From contig SVBA01000002.1 of assembly GCA_015059095.1 (NCBI GenBank), positions 62,001 through 126,000 of the forward strand: DNA of 64,000 bases, read 5' to 3'. Below the pieces are notes generated by a model that was not told the DNA's origin, did not search any database, and saw nothing but the letters and a program-made list of their open reading frames with translations. Of this stretch, positions 17,802 to 26,856 are shown in pieces (the stretch's first letter is position 1; every line of letters begins with the position of its first letter). The position numbers and the translations under genes were made by a program. This DNA is from Erysipelotrichaceae bacterium (lineage in GTDB: Bacteria > Bacillota_I > Bacilli_A > RFN20 > CAG-449).

Positions 17802-19226
17802 ATGAAAAAGATTAATATTACAAAATTGTTACTTGTAGGTATAGTACTTGCTGGAGTTACTAGCTGTAAACCTGATGTAGGAAATAGTAGTTCTGAAGCT
17901 CCAGTATCTTCTTCACAACAAGGTGGAGAATCTCATGAACATGCTTTAACTAAAGAAGCAGAAAAATTAGCAACATGTACTCGTGACGGTTATGAAGCTT
18001 ATTATGTTTGTGATTGTGGTAAGATGTTTAGCGATATGAATGCAGAAAATGAAATTTATGCACCTGTATTAATTCCAAAAGCAGATCATACTCCTACTAA
18101 AACTGAAGCTAAAGAATCAACATGTATCGTTCAAGGTCACGATGCTTATTGGACTTGTAATTTCTGTTATAAAATGTTCTCTGATGAAAATTGTGAACAT
18201 GAAATTACTTCATTAGTTAAAAAAGATTTAGCTAATCATGATGTAACTAAAGTTGATGCTAAAGAACCAGGCGCTATTACTGCTGGTAATATTGAACATT
18301 ATCGTTGTAATGATTGTGGTGAATTATATAGTGATGCAAATGCAACAACAAAAATTACTGCAAAAGATATTTATCATGGTGAAGGTACAAGCGGAATGAC
18401 TTGGAAACCAATGTCAGATAATGCTAATCCTACTGAATTAGGTTATGAAAATGGAGAAATTACTTTTACAGGTTTAGGTTCTTCATATTATATGGATAAT
18501 GTATTTGTTACAGAAAATAATGAAGAAATCGTTGGTCCTTATAGTTCAAAGACTGCTAATACTGAATATACATATTCTTTAGATGTATCTAGTACTGGTA
18601 CATTCGCTCTAGTATTGTATTGTGATGAAAAAGTTGAAATGACTTATGATGAAGATGACATCCATTCTGGTGTTGCTGAACAATTAGGTTTCTATTTACG
18701 TTTTGATAGTGAAGATACTGAAACAAATGTTAAAATTCAAGCTGCTTTAGGTAATGGTACATCTTCTAAAGAAGCAGATACTGGTATCAAAGGTAAAGGT
18801 AATAGTACATTTAAATTTGATGGAACTAAAAACACTGTTAAAGTTCGTTTAGAAAGATTCTCAATTGATAAAATTATTTTCCATATTTCTATTAATGGTG
18901 AAGAAATCTCTTGGAAAAAAACTAATAGTAGTGGTGTTGACTACACTGGTTTCAACTTAAGAGATACATGGATTAGAACAGATTTAGTAAATGGTATTGG
19001 TGAAAAAGCTTATATCAAAACTGCTATTGCATATCCAACTCTTGCTTGTTCAAGAAGATTAAGTGAAACTGAAGGTTTTGCAAGTGGTTTAGGTGTTGCA
19101 GTAATCGGTAGATTAGATGAAAATAAAACAGTTCCAACAGGATTTGTTGGTGATACAAGTGAAAACGTTGTAGTTAAAATTTCTAATATGACTCGTCAAA
19201 AAACAGGAGAACAAGTTGTTGCTTAA
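17802..19226 (+). CDS. Cys-rich repeat lipoprotein with a shared unknown beta-rich domain
   Basis: The signal peptide ends in VTSC (Cys22). Three repeats of about 45 residues follow (about 46-195), each carrying a CxCG or CxxC pair and the motif (M/L)(F/Y)SD. They resemble small zinc-ribbon-like surface repeats common in gut Firmicutes. From about residue 200 to the end is a domain of about 270 residues that recurs three times in the giant lipoprotein at 26857-31209, with the shared block NVKIQAALGNG. I do not recognise this domain; its alternating pattern suggests a beta-sandwich, perhaps carbohydrate-binding. Both proteins end in VVA. Confidence 0.75.
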   Translation: MKKINITKLLLVGIVLAGVTSCKPDVGNSSSEAPVSSSQQGGESHEHALTKEAEKLATCTRDGYEAYYVCDCGKMFSDMNAENEIYAPVLIPKADHTPTKTEAKESTCIVQGHDAYWTCNFCYKMFSDENCEHEITSLVKKDLANHDVTKVDAKEPGAITAGNIEHYRCNDCGELYSDANATTKITAKDIYHGEGTSGMTWKPMSDNANPTELGYENGEITFTGLGSSYYMDNVFVTENNEEIVGPYSSKTANTEYTYSLDVSSTGTFALVLYCDEKVEMTYDEDDIHSGVAEQLGFYLRFDSEDTETNVKIQAALGNGTSSKEADTGIKGKGNSTFKFDGTKNTVKVRLERFSIDKIIFHISINGEEISWKKTNSSGVDYTGFNLRDTWIRTDLVNGIGEKAYIKTAIAYPTLACSRRLSETEGFASGLGVAVIGRLDENKTVPTGFVGDTSENVVVKISNMTRQKTGEQVVA

Positions 19227-19247
19227 TTAATAACTTGAATAATAATT

Positions 19248-20708
19248 ATGAAAAAGAAATATAGTAAATTATTAATATTATTACTTAGTTCTTTAGTCGT
19301 AGGATGTGGAAACGCTACTTCTCAATCTTCAGATGTAGGTTCTAGTGAGCCTGCATCTAGCGTCCAATCTTCTCAATCAAAAAGAGAAATAGTTGGAGTT
19401 AAAATGAATGAAGAAAGCGAATTTACTATTGAATATAATGATGGTAAGAATCTTGAGTTAGGTGTTTTACAAACGACAGATACAGAATTAAAAGTAGAAG
19501 AAGGTTATTGGGTAGTTGGAGGAAAGAAAACTTCTTTAAAATTAAAAGAAGGTGAAAGATTTTCTGAAACTTACCAAGATACTTTAGAAAATGCGCAAAT
19601 CGTGGAAAATAACAGTAATGGTAGATATGTTATTTCTAATAATACAGCTTCGTTTGAAGAAAATGGGAATTATCATTCTAAAAAAATTGCTGTACGTCCA
19701 GGTGAAAGATATGTTACTTCTTTTGCTATCCAATCTGATACAATTATGGGCGTAATATTTGTGAATATGGAAGGAAAGTGTATTTCTTCTAATTTCCATA
19801 GAAAGAATAAATTAGCATATTTTGATAACGTTGAATTAACAGTTCCTGAAGGTGCAACTCATTTAATTATCAATTCACATAATGATTATCCTTCAAGCGT
19901 AAAACGTGTTGAAAGAAAAAATATTTATCGTTTAGGTAGTGAAACAACATTAAAAGTTGCTTGCTTAAACTGTGGACAATTTGATTATGCTGACTCTAGC
20001 AATCCTTTAACTTCAGAACAATACGCTAGTAACTGGAAAGATATGATCAAACATTATGATGCAGATTTATTTGCATTTGAAGATGTTATTAATACTAGCG
20101 GGGCACATACTTCAATTACTGATAGTAATGGCTTTGCGTCTGGAATTAAACCTAATGATGTTTTAGGTGTAATTGAAGGAACTACAATGCAAAATCTTAG
20201 TGGTATTGCTTCTTGTATTAGAGTTAATAGTAAACTTCAACCAGTAAGTAAAAACATTATTCCTTGTGAATATAAAATTGAAGGTAGTAGTGCAGAAACT
20301 GCTAGATTCTATGCAGTTAGATATACATTCTATATGGGAGATAAACTTGTTGCTGTATATGCTTTACATTTAGTAGCAGAAGGTCATATTTCTGGAGAAC
20401 CTGCAGGTAATTCTTTATCTCAACAATTACGTCAAAAACAATTTAAAACAATTATTGATGATACAAAACATTTTGATGAAGCTATTATTCTTGGCGACTT
20501 TAATTCTCAAGTTGGTAAAGAATATGACATCTTTAGAACTAATGGTTTCTCAATGGTTAATGATGGTTCAATTGGAACATTAAGAGAAACATTATGTGCA
20601 GATAATATCATCGTCAGCGAAGGTATCAAAATTGATAATTATGAAGTTATCAAAGATTATAAATTAAATACTGATCACCTTGGCTTATTTGCAAATTTAA
20701 CAATTTAA
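19248..20708 (+). CDS. Lipoprotein of the endonuclease/exonuclease/phosphatase (EEP) superfamily
   Basis: A short signal peptide ends in lipobox VVGC (Cys20), followed by a serine-rich linker. Residues about 45-225 look beta-rich and may be a binding module. The EEP domain starts near residue 237 (LKVACLNCGQ). It shows the expected metal and catalytic positions: Glu in FAFEDV, His in YALHLVAE, Asp/Asn in LGDFNSQ and the final TDHLGLF. Members hydrolyse phosphodiesters in nucleic acids, inositol phosphates or sphingomyelin; the substrate here cannot be told. It lies between the two phosphatase-like paralogs in one operon. Confidence 0.82.
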   Translation: MKKKYSKLLILLLSSLVVGCGNATSQSSDVGSSEPASSVQSSQSKREIVGVKMNEESEFTIEYNDGKNLELGVLQTTDTELKVEEGYWVVGGKKTSLKLKEGERFSETYQDTLENAQIVENNSNGRYVISNNTASFEENGNYHSKKIAVRPGERYVTSFAIQSDTIMGVIFVNMEGKCISSNFHRKNKLAYFDNVELTVPEGATHLIINSHNDYPSSVKRVERKNIYRLGSETTLKVACLNCGQFDYADSSNPLTSEQYASNWKDMIKHYDADLFAFEDVINTSGAHTSITDSNGFASGIKPNDVLGVIEGTTMQNLSGIASCIRVNSKLQPVSKNIIPCEYKIEGSSAETARFYAVRYTFYMGDKLVAVYALHLVAEGHISGEPAGNSLSQQLRQKQFKTIIDDTKHFDEAIILGDFNSQVGKEYDIFRTNGFSMVNDGSIGTLRETLCADNIIVSEGIKIDNYEVIKDYKLNTDHLGLFANLTI

Positions 20709-20724
20709 AAAAGGAGGGAAAACA

Positions 20725-21942
20725 ATGAAAAAGAATATATTATTAATCATTGCTAGTTCCTTATTGTGTTTAGGAGTAGTTGGTTGTACTCCTAATAGTT
20801 CTTCTGAAGCACCAAGTTCAGAACCTAGTTCACAAGTTGAAGTTAAGTCTAGTATTACTTTAGAAGTCTATGATGAACCAATTGATTTCCATACTGAAAT
20901 TCAAAAAAATTATTTAAAATCAGGAGATCCTTCAATTCTTAGTAGTGACATTAAAGGTAAGGATGAATTTTCTTTACCTAAGCCTGTCACCCTAACTTGG
21001 GAAGATAGTAAGGAATGTTCTTCTTATTCAGTAATGATTTCTGAAAATGAGAATATGTCAAACTCAAAGAGATTTTTCACAAGTGAAAAGACTGTAGATA
21101 TCTATAATTTAAAGATTGATACAACTTACTATTGGAGAGTAATTCAAAGTGTCAAAGATGGAGAAACTTCATCTATTGGTAGTTTTAAAACAATGGATTA
21201 TGGTCCAAGAAATTTATATGTTGATGGAGTTACCAATGTTCGTGATGTTGGTGGATGGATGACTTCTGAAGGAAGTAGAACTCAACAAGGAATTCTATTT
21301 AGAGGTGGTAGATTAAATAATTCTTATCCTACTGGATGGGAAAAAGGTGGAGATGATACAGGATATACTTATGAAAAAGAAATCACTGAAGATGGTGAAG
21401 ATGTATATCTAAAAGAAATGGGTATCAAAACTGAAATCGACTTCCGTACTAGAGATAGAAACGGCTATCCAGGTACTACTGATAGTAATGAAAATCTATT
21501 CCCAACAGTAGCAGGAACTCAATACATTTCTATTGAAATGGATGGTGGCGCTGATGTTAAGGAAAATAAAGATGGTATTAAGAAATTATTCGAGATTTTA
21601 GCGAATAAAGACAACTATCCTATTTACTATCATTGCAATATCGGAACAGATAGAACAGGTATGGTTACTTATTTAATCAATGCTTTATGTGGAGTTGGTC
21701 AACAAGATTTATATTATGATTATATGTTTTCAAACTTTGGTTTAATTGCTTTACCTTCACCACAAGTTACTAATCCAAAAAGAAAAGAATTAACAGATCT
21801 AATTACAGGTAGTGGAACTGCTAATAGAGTTAATAATTATGAAGGAAGCACACTTCAAGAAAAAGCAAGAGCATGTTTATTAGATTGTGGAGTAAGTGAA
21901 TCTAATATTGATGCAGTTTATAACATTATGTTAGGTAAATAA
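20725..21942 (+). CDS. Lipoprotein tyrosine phosphatase, paralog of the 16519 gene
   Basis: This 405-residue protein has the same layout as the protein at 16519-17772: lipobox VVGC (Cys21), serine-rich linker, fibronectin-like region and PF13350-type phosphatase. The P-loop HCNIGTDRTG gives Cys304 and Arg310. The two proteins are similar over their whole lengths, including the segments CSSYSVMISEN and RNLYVDGVTN. The pair therefore arose by gene duplication with the EEP and Cys-rich genes lying between them. A GGAGGG site precedes the ATG. Confidence 0.85.
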   Translation: MKKNILLIIASSLLCLGVVGCTPNSSSEAPSSEPSSQVEVKSSITLEVYDEPIDFHTEIQKNYLKSGDPSILSSDIKGKDEFSLPKPVTLTWEDSKECSSYSVMISENENMSNSKRFFTSEKTVDIYNLKIDTTYYWRVIQSVKDGETSSIGSFKTMDYGPRNLYVDGVTNVRDVGGWMTSEGSRTQQGILFRGGRLNNSYPTGWEKGGDDTGYTYEKEITEDGEDVYLKEMGIKTEIDFRTRDRNGYPGTTDSNENLFPTVAGTQYISIEMDGGADVKENKDGIKKLFEILANKDNYPIYYHCNIGTDRTGMVTYLINALCGVGQQDLYYDYMFSNFGLIALPSPQVTNPKRKELTDLITGSGTANRVNNYEGSTLQEKARACLLDCGVSESNIDAVYNIMLGK

Positions 21943-21994
21943 TACTTAACTATTTCATATCAAATATTTTCTAAAAGAAAGGAGATACCGAGAT

Positions 21995-23020
21995 ATGAGT
22001 TTATTAAATAAAATTTATAATTTTTTCACTAAAAATTCGAAAGTTATTAAGATTGTAACAACTTGTGTTTTAAGTGTGGCATTTATTTCAAGTATTGCTG
22101 GAGCAGTTTTAATTGGTGGAGAATTATTTGAAAAAGAAGAATTACCTACTGAAGAACCAAGAGGAATGATTTCTCTTAATGAGGCTAGTTATCGTACTAC
22201 TTATATTAATGGAGATAATTTTGTGTTTAATAAAGAAGATTCTAAGGTAGGATTATATGTTAAAGATCCGGAAGTAGAAGATATTATCATGGTAGAAGAT
22301 TTACCTTCTAATGAATATGGTTTCTTAATTAATGGTAGTGGGGATATTGTTTTGGATGCTAATAGGATTGTTATTAATCCAGAAATTAAAACTATTGATA
22401 TTGTTAGTGTAAATTATCCAATGATTACTCATACTCTTGATATTAATGTTTTAGGAGATATTGATACATCTAAATTGTCTGCTAGATTAATTTTAGAAGC
22501 TGAAACAGATGCAGATGTATATCGTGGAGGTAATTTACTAACTAGAGAACAATTAGCTAGTCAACCAGATAAAGATAAACCTTTTATTTCTAATGAAGGA
22601 GAAACAATTGCAGGAACAGATTGTAGTGGAGGCGCATGTTTAAGAAACTTCCAAAACAATGATATGAGGATTGAATATAAAATTATTTCTTATGAAGAAA
22701 TCAATGTTAAATTAACAGTTATGCTTTGTAAAAGAAATAAACAAGGAGTATTCAATAATTGGTTTATTCCAAAAATTAATGGTGAAGAAATAACTGATGT
22801 ATCTAATCAAGTTATTCCTGCAGGAAGTGGATATTTTACTCCTTATTCATTAGAAGAAGTAATCGTTCCACTTAATAGAGGTATAAATATTATTACATTT
22901 GAATCAGGTCCTAGTGCAGGAACTAGTAATCCAGCAAATTTTGATGGAATTAAGATTCAGGCACCTCAACCAGTTATTGGAGATATGTCTGTAATTGTAA
23001 ATTCGGAGGTAGAACAATGA
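21995..23020 (+). CDS. Membrane-anchored protein with a CBM6/35-like domain
   Basis: One transmembrane helix (about residues 18-42) anchors the protein, with the remainder outside. A spacer domain of about 110 residues is followed, from residue 161, by a region that resembles carbohydrate-binding families 6 and 35. It begins LILEAETDADVYRGG and ends FDGIKIQAP, the usual EAE start and final ligand strand of those families. The TGA stop overlaps the next ATG as ATGA, one of the few TGA stops in the window. It probably serves the permuted GH3 enzyme encoded two genes later. Confidence 0.72.
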   Translation: MSLLNKIYNFFTKNSKVIKIVTTCVLSVAFISSIAGAVLIGGELFEKEELPTEEPRGMISLNEASYRTTYINGDNFVFNKEDSKVGLYVKDPEVEDIIMVEDLPSNEYGFLINGSGDIVLDANRIVINPEIKTIDIVSVNYPMITHTLDINVLGDIDTSKLSARLILEAETDADVYRGGNLLTREQLASQPDKDKPFISNEGETIAGTDCSGGACLRNFQNNDMRIEYKIISYEEINVKLTVMLCKRNKQGVFNNWFIPKINGEEITDVSNQVIPAGSGYFTPYSLEEVIVPLNRGINIITFESGPSAGTSNPANFDGIKIQAPQPVIGDMSVIVNSEVEQ

Positions 23021-23481
23021 AAAGAGTATTAGATTATTTAGTTGATTGTTTTAAATCAAAATCATATGGATTCTATGTTTCATTAGTATCTATGGTATTA
23101 ATGTTTGTTCTAATTTTTGTCTATCCTAGTGTTCCAGAAGATTTATATAGCAATAAAGTTGTTGTAACTTTAATCATTGGAGTAGTTATTTTCTTAGTAT
23201 TAATGTTTAATAAAGAAACTACAAAGTTATGTCCTATTCCTTTAATGGTTTGTAGCATTTTATCTTTAGTATTCTTTGCTCAATCAGATGGATTTATTGA
23301 TTATTTTTCAACTCAGTTTTTCTCAGGAATTTCGTTAAAAATAATCCTTGGATTACCATTCCCAGTACTATATACCTTACTAGGAACGTTATTTGGATTT
23401 ATTATTTCTTCAGTCTCTTTCTATTTACCAAAGAATAAGAAAGAAAAAGTAGAGGAAGGAGGTAGTCAAAATGAAAAATAA
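23017..23481 (+). CDS. Small four-helix membrane protein, unknown
   Basis: This 154-residue protein has about four hydrophobic segments (about residues 18-37, 48-66, 72-88 and 107-135) and a charged tail KKNKKEKVEEGG. I recognise no family. It overlaps its upstream neighbour by 4 bases and its downstream neighbour by 11. It is therefore tightly coupled to the CBM-like protein and the GH3 enzyme, and may help anchor or assemble them. Confidence 0.7.
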   Translation: MKRVLDYLVDCFKSKSYGFYVSLVSMVLMFVLIFVYPSVPEDLYSNKVVVTLIIGVVIFLVLMFNKETTKLCPIPLMVCSILSLVFFAQSDGFIDYFSTQFFSGISLKIILGLPFPVLYTLLGTLFGFIISSVSFYLPKNKKEKVEEGGSQNEK

Positions 23482-26400
23482 AGGAATTAGTTTATTTTTT
23501 AAGATATGGTTCCATATAAATTTATTTACATTTACTGTTTCAATTGCTGCTATTCCTCTTTTGAAAGATTATTCTAATGTAATTAATACTGCATTAGGAA
23601 TTAAAACTCAAATAGGTTCAGATTCTGGAGAAAACGGAAGTATGTACTTTGATACTAAATTTTCTTCTATGAAAGAAGTAAGAGAAGCAAGTTTAGATAT
23701 CATTGAAGAAACAGTTCTTGAAGGTGCAGTTTTATTAAAAAATGATAATAAGACTTTACCTTTAAGTAAAGGTGATACAGTTAATTTATATGGTGCTGCA
23801 TCACATTATACAGTTATTACTGGTCAAGGTTCTTCTTGTAATGCAAAAAACGTTACTGGTAGAACAACATTATACCAAGGTTTAACTAACGCAGGATTAA
23901 GCGTTAACAAGATGTTAGATGATTGGTATAAAGATAATGCTGGAGATTCTTTAGGAGGATCTGCTAGTAAATTTATTGGAAATAGTACTCAAGAAAGTCA
24001 ATATGTGGTTGAAGATATTAATTGGAATGATATTTCTAGTTCTGCTAAAACTACTAAAGCTAAAACTGGCATTATGGTCATCGCTAGAAACTCTGGTGAA
24101 GCATGTGATCAATATGCAGATATCACAATGGATGATGGAACTACTAGAGTTGTAGTAAGTAAAAATAACAATAATAATACATCAGCTGGTACAGGCGATG
24201 CATTAGAGTTAACTAAAAACGAAAAAAGTGTATTAGAAAATTTAAAATTATTAAAAGATAATGGAACTCTTAGTAAGGTCATTGTTTTAATGAATACTGC
24301 TAGCCCATTACAATGTGAATTTATTGATGAAGATAATTATGGAATTGATGCATGTATGTGGATTGGAAATATTGGTTTCAATGGTGCAGATGCAATCGGT
24401 AAGTTGTTAGTAAATGATGTTAATCCATCAGGAAAAACAACTGATACATTCTTTAAAAATAATAAATATAATCCAGTATATTATAATTTTGGAAGTATAC
24501 AATTTCAAAATCATACTGAATTAACTAAGTATTTCTCTACAATGGGATACGTTAATAACTATTATTATGTAGCATATCAAGAAGGTATCTATAATGGCTA
24601 TAAATATACTGAAACTAGATATGAAGATAGTGTATTAGGTAGAGAAAATGTCGGTGAATATGATTATTCAAAAGTTGTTTCTTATCCATTTGGCTATGGT
24701 TTATCTTATACAGATTTTAAGTATAGCAATATGCAAGTTACTAAAGATGCAAAAGAAGATATTTATCATGTAAGTGTAGATGTTGAAAACGTCGGTGAAT
24801 ATGATGGTAAAGAAACAGTACAAATTTATTTACAAAAACCTTATACTGCTACTGACATTGCTAACGGCGTTGAAAAAGCATCTGTAGAATTAGTTGGATT
24901 TGATAAGGTATTTGTTAAAAAAGGTGAAAAAGTAACAGCATCAATTGATGTAAAAGGTAAATATTTTGCTGCATATGATGCTGATGTGGAAAAAACATAT
25001 GTTGTAGGATCAAAAGATAGTTCTGATAAATATTTATTAACAGCAGCAAAAGACTCTCATGATGCAATTAATAATATTTTACAATTTAAAAATCCTTATT
25101 TAGATAGTAAAAAAATTGTTTCTCATGATGCTAGAGATTTAGGCGATAAAGATTTAGTTTGGTCAGAATATATTGCTTATGATAATACAAAATATTCAAC
25201 AAATGATTTTATTGAAAGTGAAAATGAAAACTTTGAACCGGAATATGAAGGACAAGAAGCAAATTATGGTGTAAGTAAAATTACAAACCAATTTGAAGAT
25301 TGTGACTTTAAAAAGGCTGGTACATTCTCATCTGAAGAAGCTAATCAATCCTATATGAGTAGAAATAATTGGGTAGGAACATATGGCAAACGAATCACTT
25401 TAACTGCAAGTAGTAAGTTAAAAGAAGCTCAAAAGAATCCTACAGTTTCTAAGGATAATATCGCAAGTCCAACTTATGATAAATTAAGTTTCTATATGGA
25501 TGATGCAGGAACTTTTGATGAAATTAAACTTATTTATTTAAGAGGCAAAGATTATAATGATCCAACTTGGGATCAACTATTAGATCGTATTAGTTATGAA
25601 GAAACTTGTATTATTTTACAAACAGGTTTACGTTCAACTAATGCAATTAATTCAATCGCAGCACCTTCTACTTCTCAACAAAATGGTGCTTTGGCTCCAA
25701 TTCATGAAAGAAATTATGGTGAATTACCTGATCAATCAGGATTTAGAGGATTTGCAGAACTTCTAGAAACAGATGCAACAACCCAAGCTCCACCAGCATT
25801 TGCTTGTAATGGATTAGTAGCAGCAACTTATAATGTCGATTTAATCGAAAGATTAGGTGAACAAACTGGTGAAGAAGCTGCATGGGCTGGATATAACGGT
25901 ATCTATGGTTTAGGTGTTAATATTCATCGTGGATCATACTGTGGTCGTCAATTTGAATATTATTCAGAAGATGGTTTCTTAACAGGTGTGGCAGCTGGTT
26001 ATGAAGCAGTTGGCTTACATAAAATGGGTGTATTCGTTTTAGCGAAACATGCAGTATTAAATGATCAAGAAACTCATAGAGCAGGTTTATGTGTTTATGC
26101 AAATGAACAATCTATCCGTGAAGTCTATTCTAGAGCATTAGAAGTCGCTATTGAAATTGATAGAGAAAAGACTCCAAATAGTGTCCTAGGTGTTATGACT
26201 GGTATGAATAGAATTGGTGCTAAATGGACTGGTGGACAAGGATTCTGTAATACAGTCTTAAAAGCAGAATATGGGATGAGAGGTTTTGTAGTTTCCGATT
26301 ATAACTCTTCTAGACCTTATATGAATCCAATTCAAGGTGTTCTTTACGGAAATGATTTACCAGATGGTAACCCAGCAGGAGCAAGAAATGGATTAGATTA

Positions 26401-26692
26401 TGATGGTAATGACATTAGATTTGAAAGTTATAAAGATGGTTATGGAGAACTTCATTGGATGATGAGAAACTCTGTTAAAAATATTCTTTATACAATTGTT
26501 AATAGTAATGCGATGAATGGAATCACATCAAATTCTGAATTCTATATTATTACTCCTTTATGGGAAAAATTACTTCCAGTATTTGATAGAGTAATTAAAG
26601 TTTCATTTATCTGGAGTGCAGTAATTTATGGAGGAGACTTACTTATTAAATTTGCTAATAAAAAGTTAGCAAAAAAGATTAAAGAAAGTTAA
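23471..26692 (+). CDS. Membrane-anchored glycoside hydrolase family 3, circularly permuted
   Basis: A hydrophobic segment near residues 10-32 and another near 1038-1058 would anchor both ends. Between them the GH3 parts come in reversed order. The C-terminal-type sandwich comes first (about 75-330, with GAVLLKNDNKTLPLS). The fibronectin-like domain follows (about 400-500, ENVGEYDGKETVQIYLQKP). The catalytic barrel comes last (about 700-1000). The barrel has AKHAVLNDQETHRAG, EQSIREVYSRALE and the nucleophile segment FVVSDYNS (Asp943). Permuted GH3 beta-glucosidases are known in ruminococci. The enzyme probably cleaves beta-linked oligosaccharides at the cell surface. Confidence 0.87.
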   Translation: MKNKGISLFFKIWFHINLFTFTVSIAAIPLLKDYSNVINTALGIKTQIGSDSGENGSMYFDTKFSSMKEVREASLDIIEETVLEGAVLLKNDNKTLPLSKGDTVNLYGAASHYTVITGQGSSCNAKNVTGRTTLYQGLTNAGLSVNKMLDDWYKDNAGDSLGGSASKFIGNSTQESQYVVEDINWNDISSSAKTTKAKTGIMVIARNSGEACDQYADITMDDGTTRVVVSKNNNNNTSAGTGDALELTKNEKSVLENLKLLKDNGTLSKVIVLMNTASPLQCEFIDEDNYGIDACMWIGNIGFNGADAIGKLLVNDVNPSGKTTDTFFKNNKYNPVYYNFGSIQFQNHTELTKYFSTMGYVNNYYYVAYQEGIYNGYKYTETRYEDSVLGRENVGEYDYSKVVSYPFGYGLSYTDFKYSNMQVTKDAKEDIYHVSVDVENVGEYDGKETVQIYLQKPYTATDIANGVEKASVELVGFDKVFVKKGEKVTASIDVKGKYFAAYDADVEKTYVVGSKDSSDKYLLTAAKDSHDAINNILQFKNPYLDSKKIVSHDARDLGDKDLVWSEYIAYDNTKYSTNDFIESENENFEPEYEGQEANYGVSKITNQFEDCDFKKAGTFSSEEANQSYMSRNNWVGTYGKRITLTASSKLKEAQKNPTVSKDNIASPTYDKLSFYMDDAGTFDEIKLIYLRGKDYNDPTWDQLLDRISYEETCIILQTGLRSTNAINSIAAPSTSQQNGALAPIHERNYGELPDQSGFRGFAELLETDATTQAPPAFACNGLVAATYNVDLIERLGEQTGEEAAWAGYNGIYGLGVNIHRGSYCGRQFEYYSEDGFLTGVAAGYEAVGLHKMGVFVLAKHAVLNDQETHRAGLCVYANEQSIREVYSRALEVAIEIDREKTPNSVLGVMTGMNRIGAKWTGGQGFCNTVLKAEYGMRGFVVSDYNSSRPYMNPIQGVLYGNDLPDGNPAGARNGLDYDGNDIRFESYKDGYGELHWMMRNSVKNILYTIVNSNAMNGITSNSEFYIITPLWEKLLPVFDRVIKVSFIWSAVIYGGDLLIKFANKKLAKKIKES

Positions 26693-26700
26693 TTAAAATT

Positions 26701-26733
26701 CTTACTACTAGAGAATTTTCCTCTAGTAGTAAG
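26701..26733 (+). terminator. Perfect 13-bp hairpin without a T tract
   Basis: CTTACTACTAGAG and CTCTAGTAGTAAG form a perfect 13-bp stem with an AATTTTC loop directly after the GH3 gene. The following bases are AT-rich but lack a T run. It may be a weak terminator or an mRNA-stabilising or processing element between the GH3 gene and the giant lipoprotein gene. Confidence 0.6.
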
Positions 26734-26856
26734 ATTAATTAATAAAAAACAACTAATTAGAAACAAAACTTATATTTTATAAAGATAAAAATCTTTATCA
26801 AGGTGAGAACTTAATTATTGTTTATAACAATTTCTAAAAGTAAAGGAGGAAACGTT

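Noticed and set aside
26818-26856. Upstream TTG start for the giant lipoprotein
   Set aside because: It lacks a ribosome-binding site and would put extra residues before a normal lipoprotein signal peptide; the ATG at 26857 has AGGAGG.
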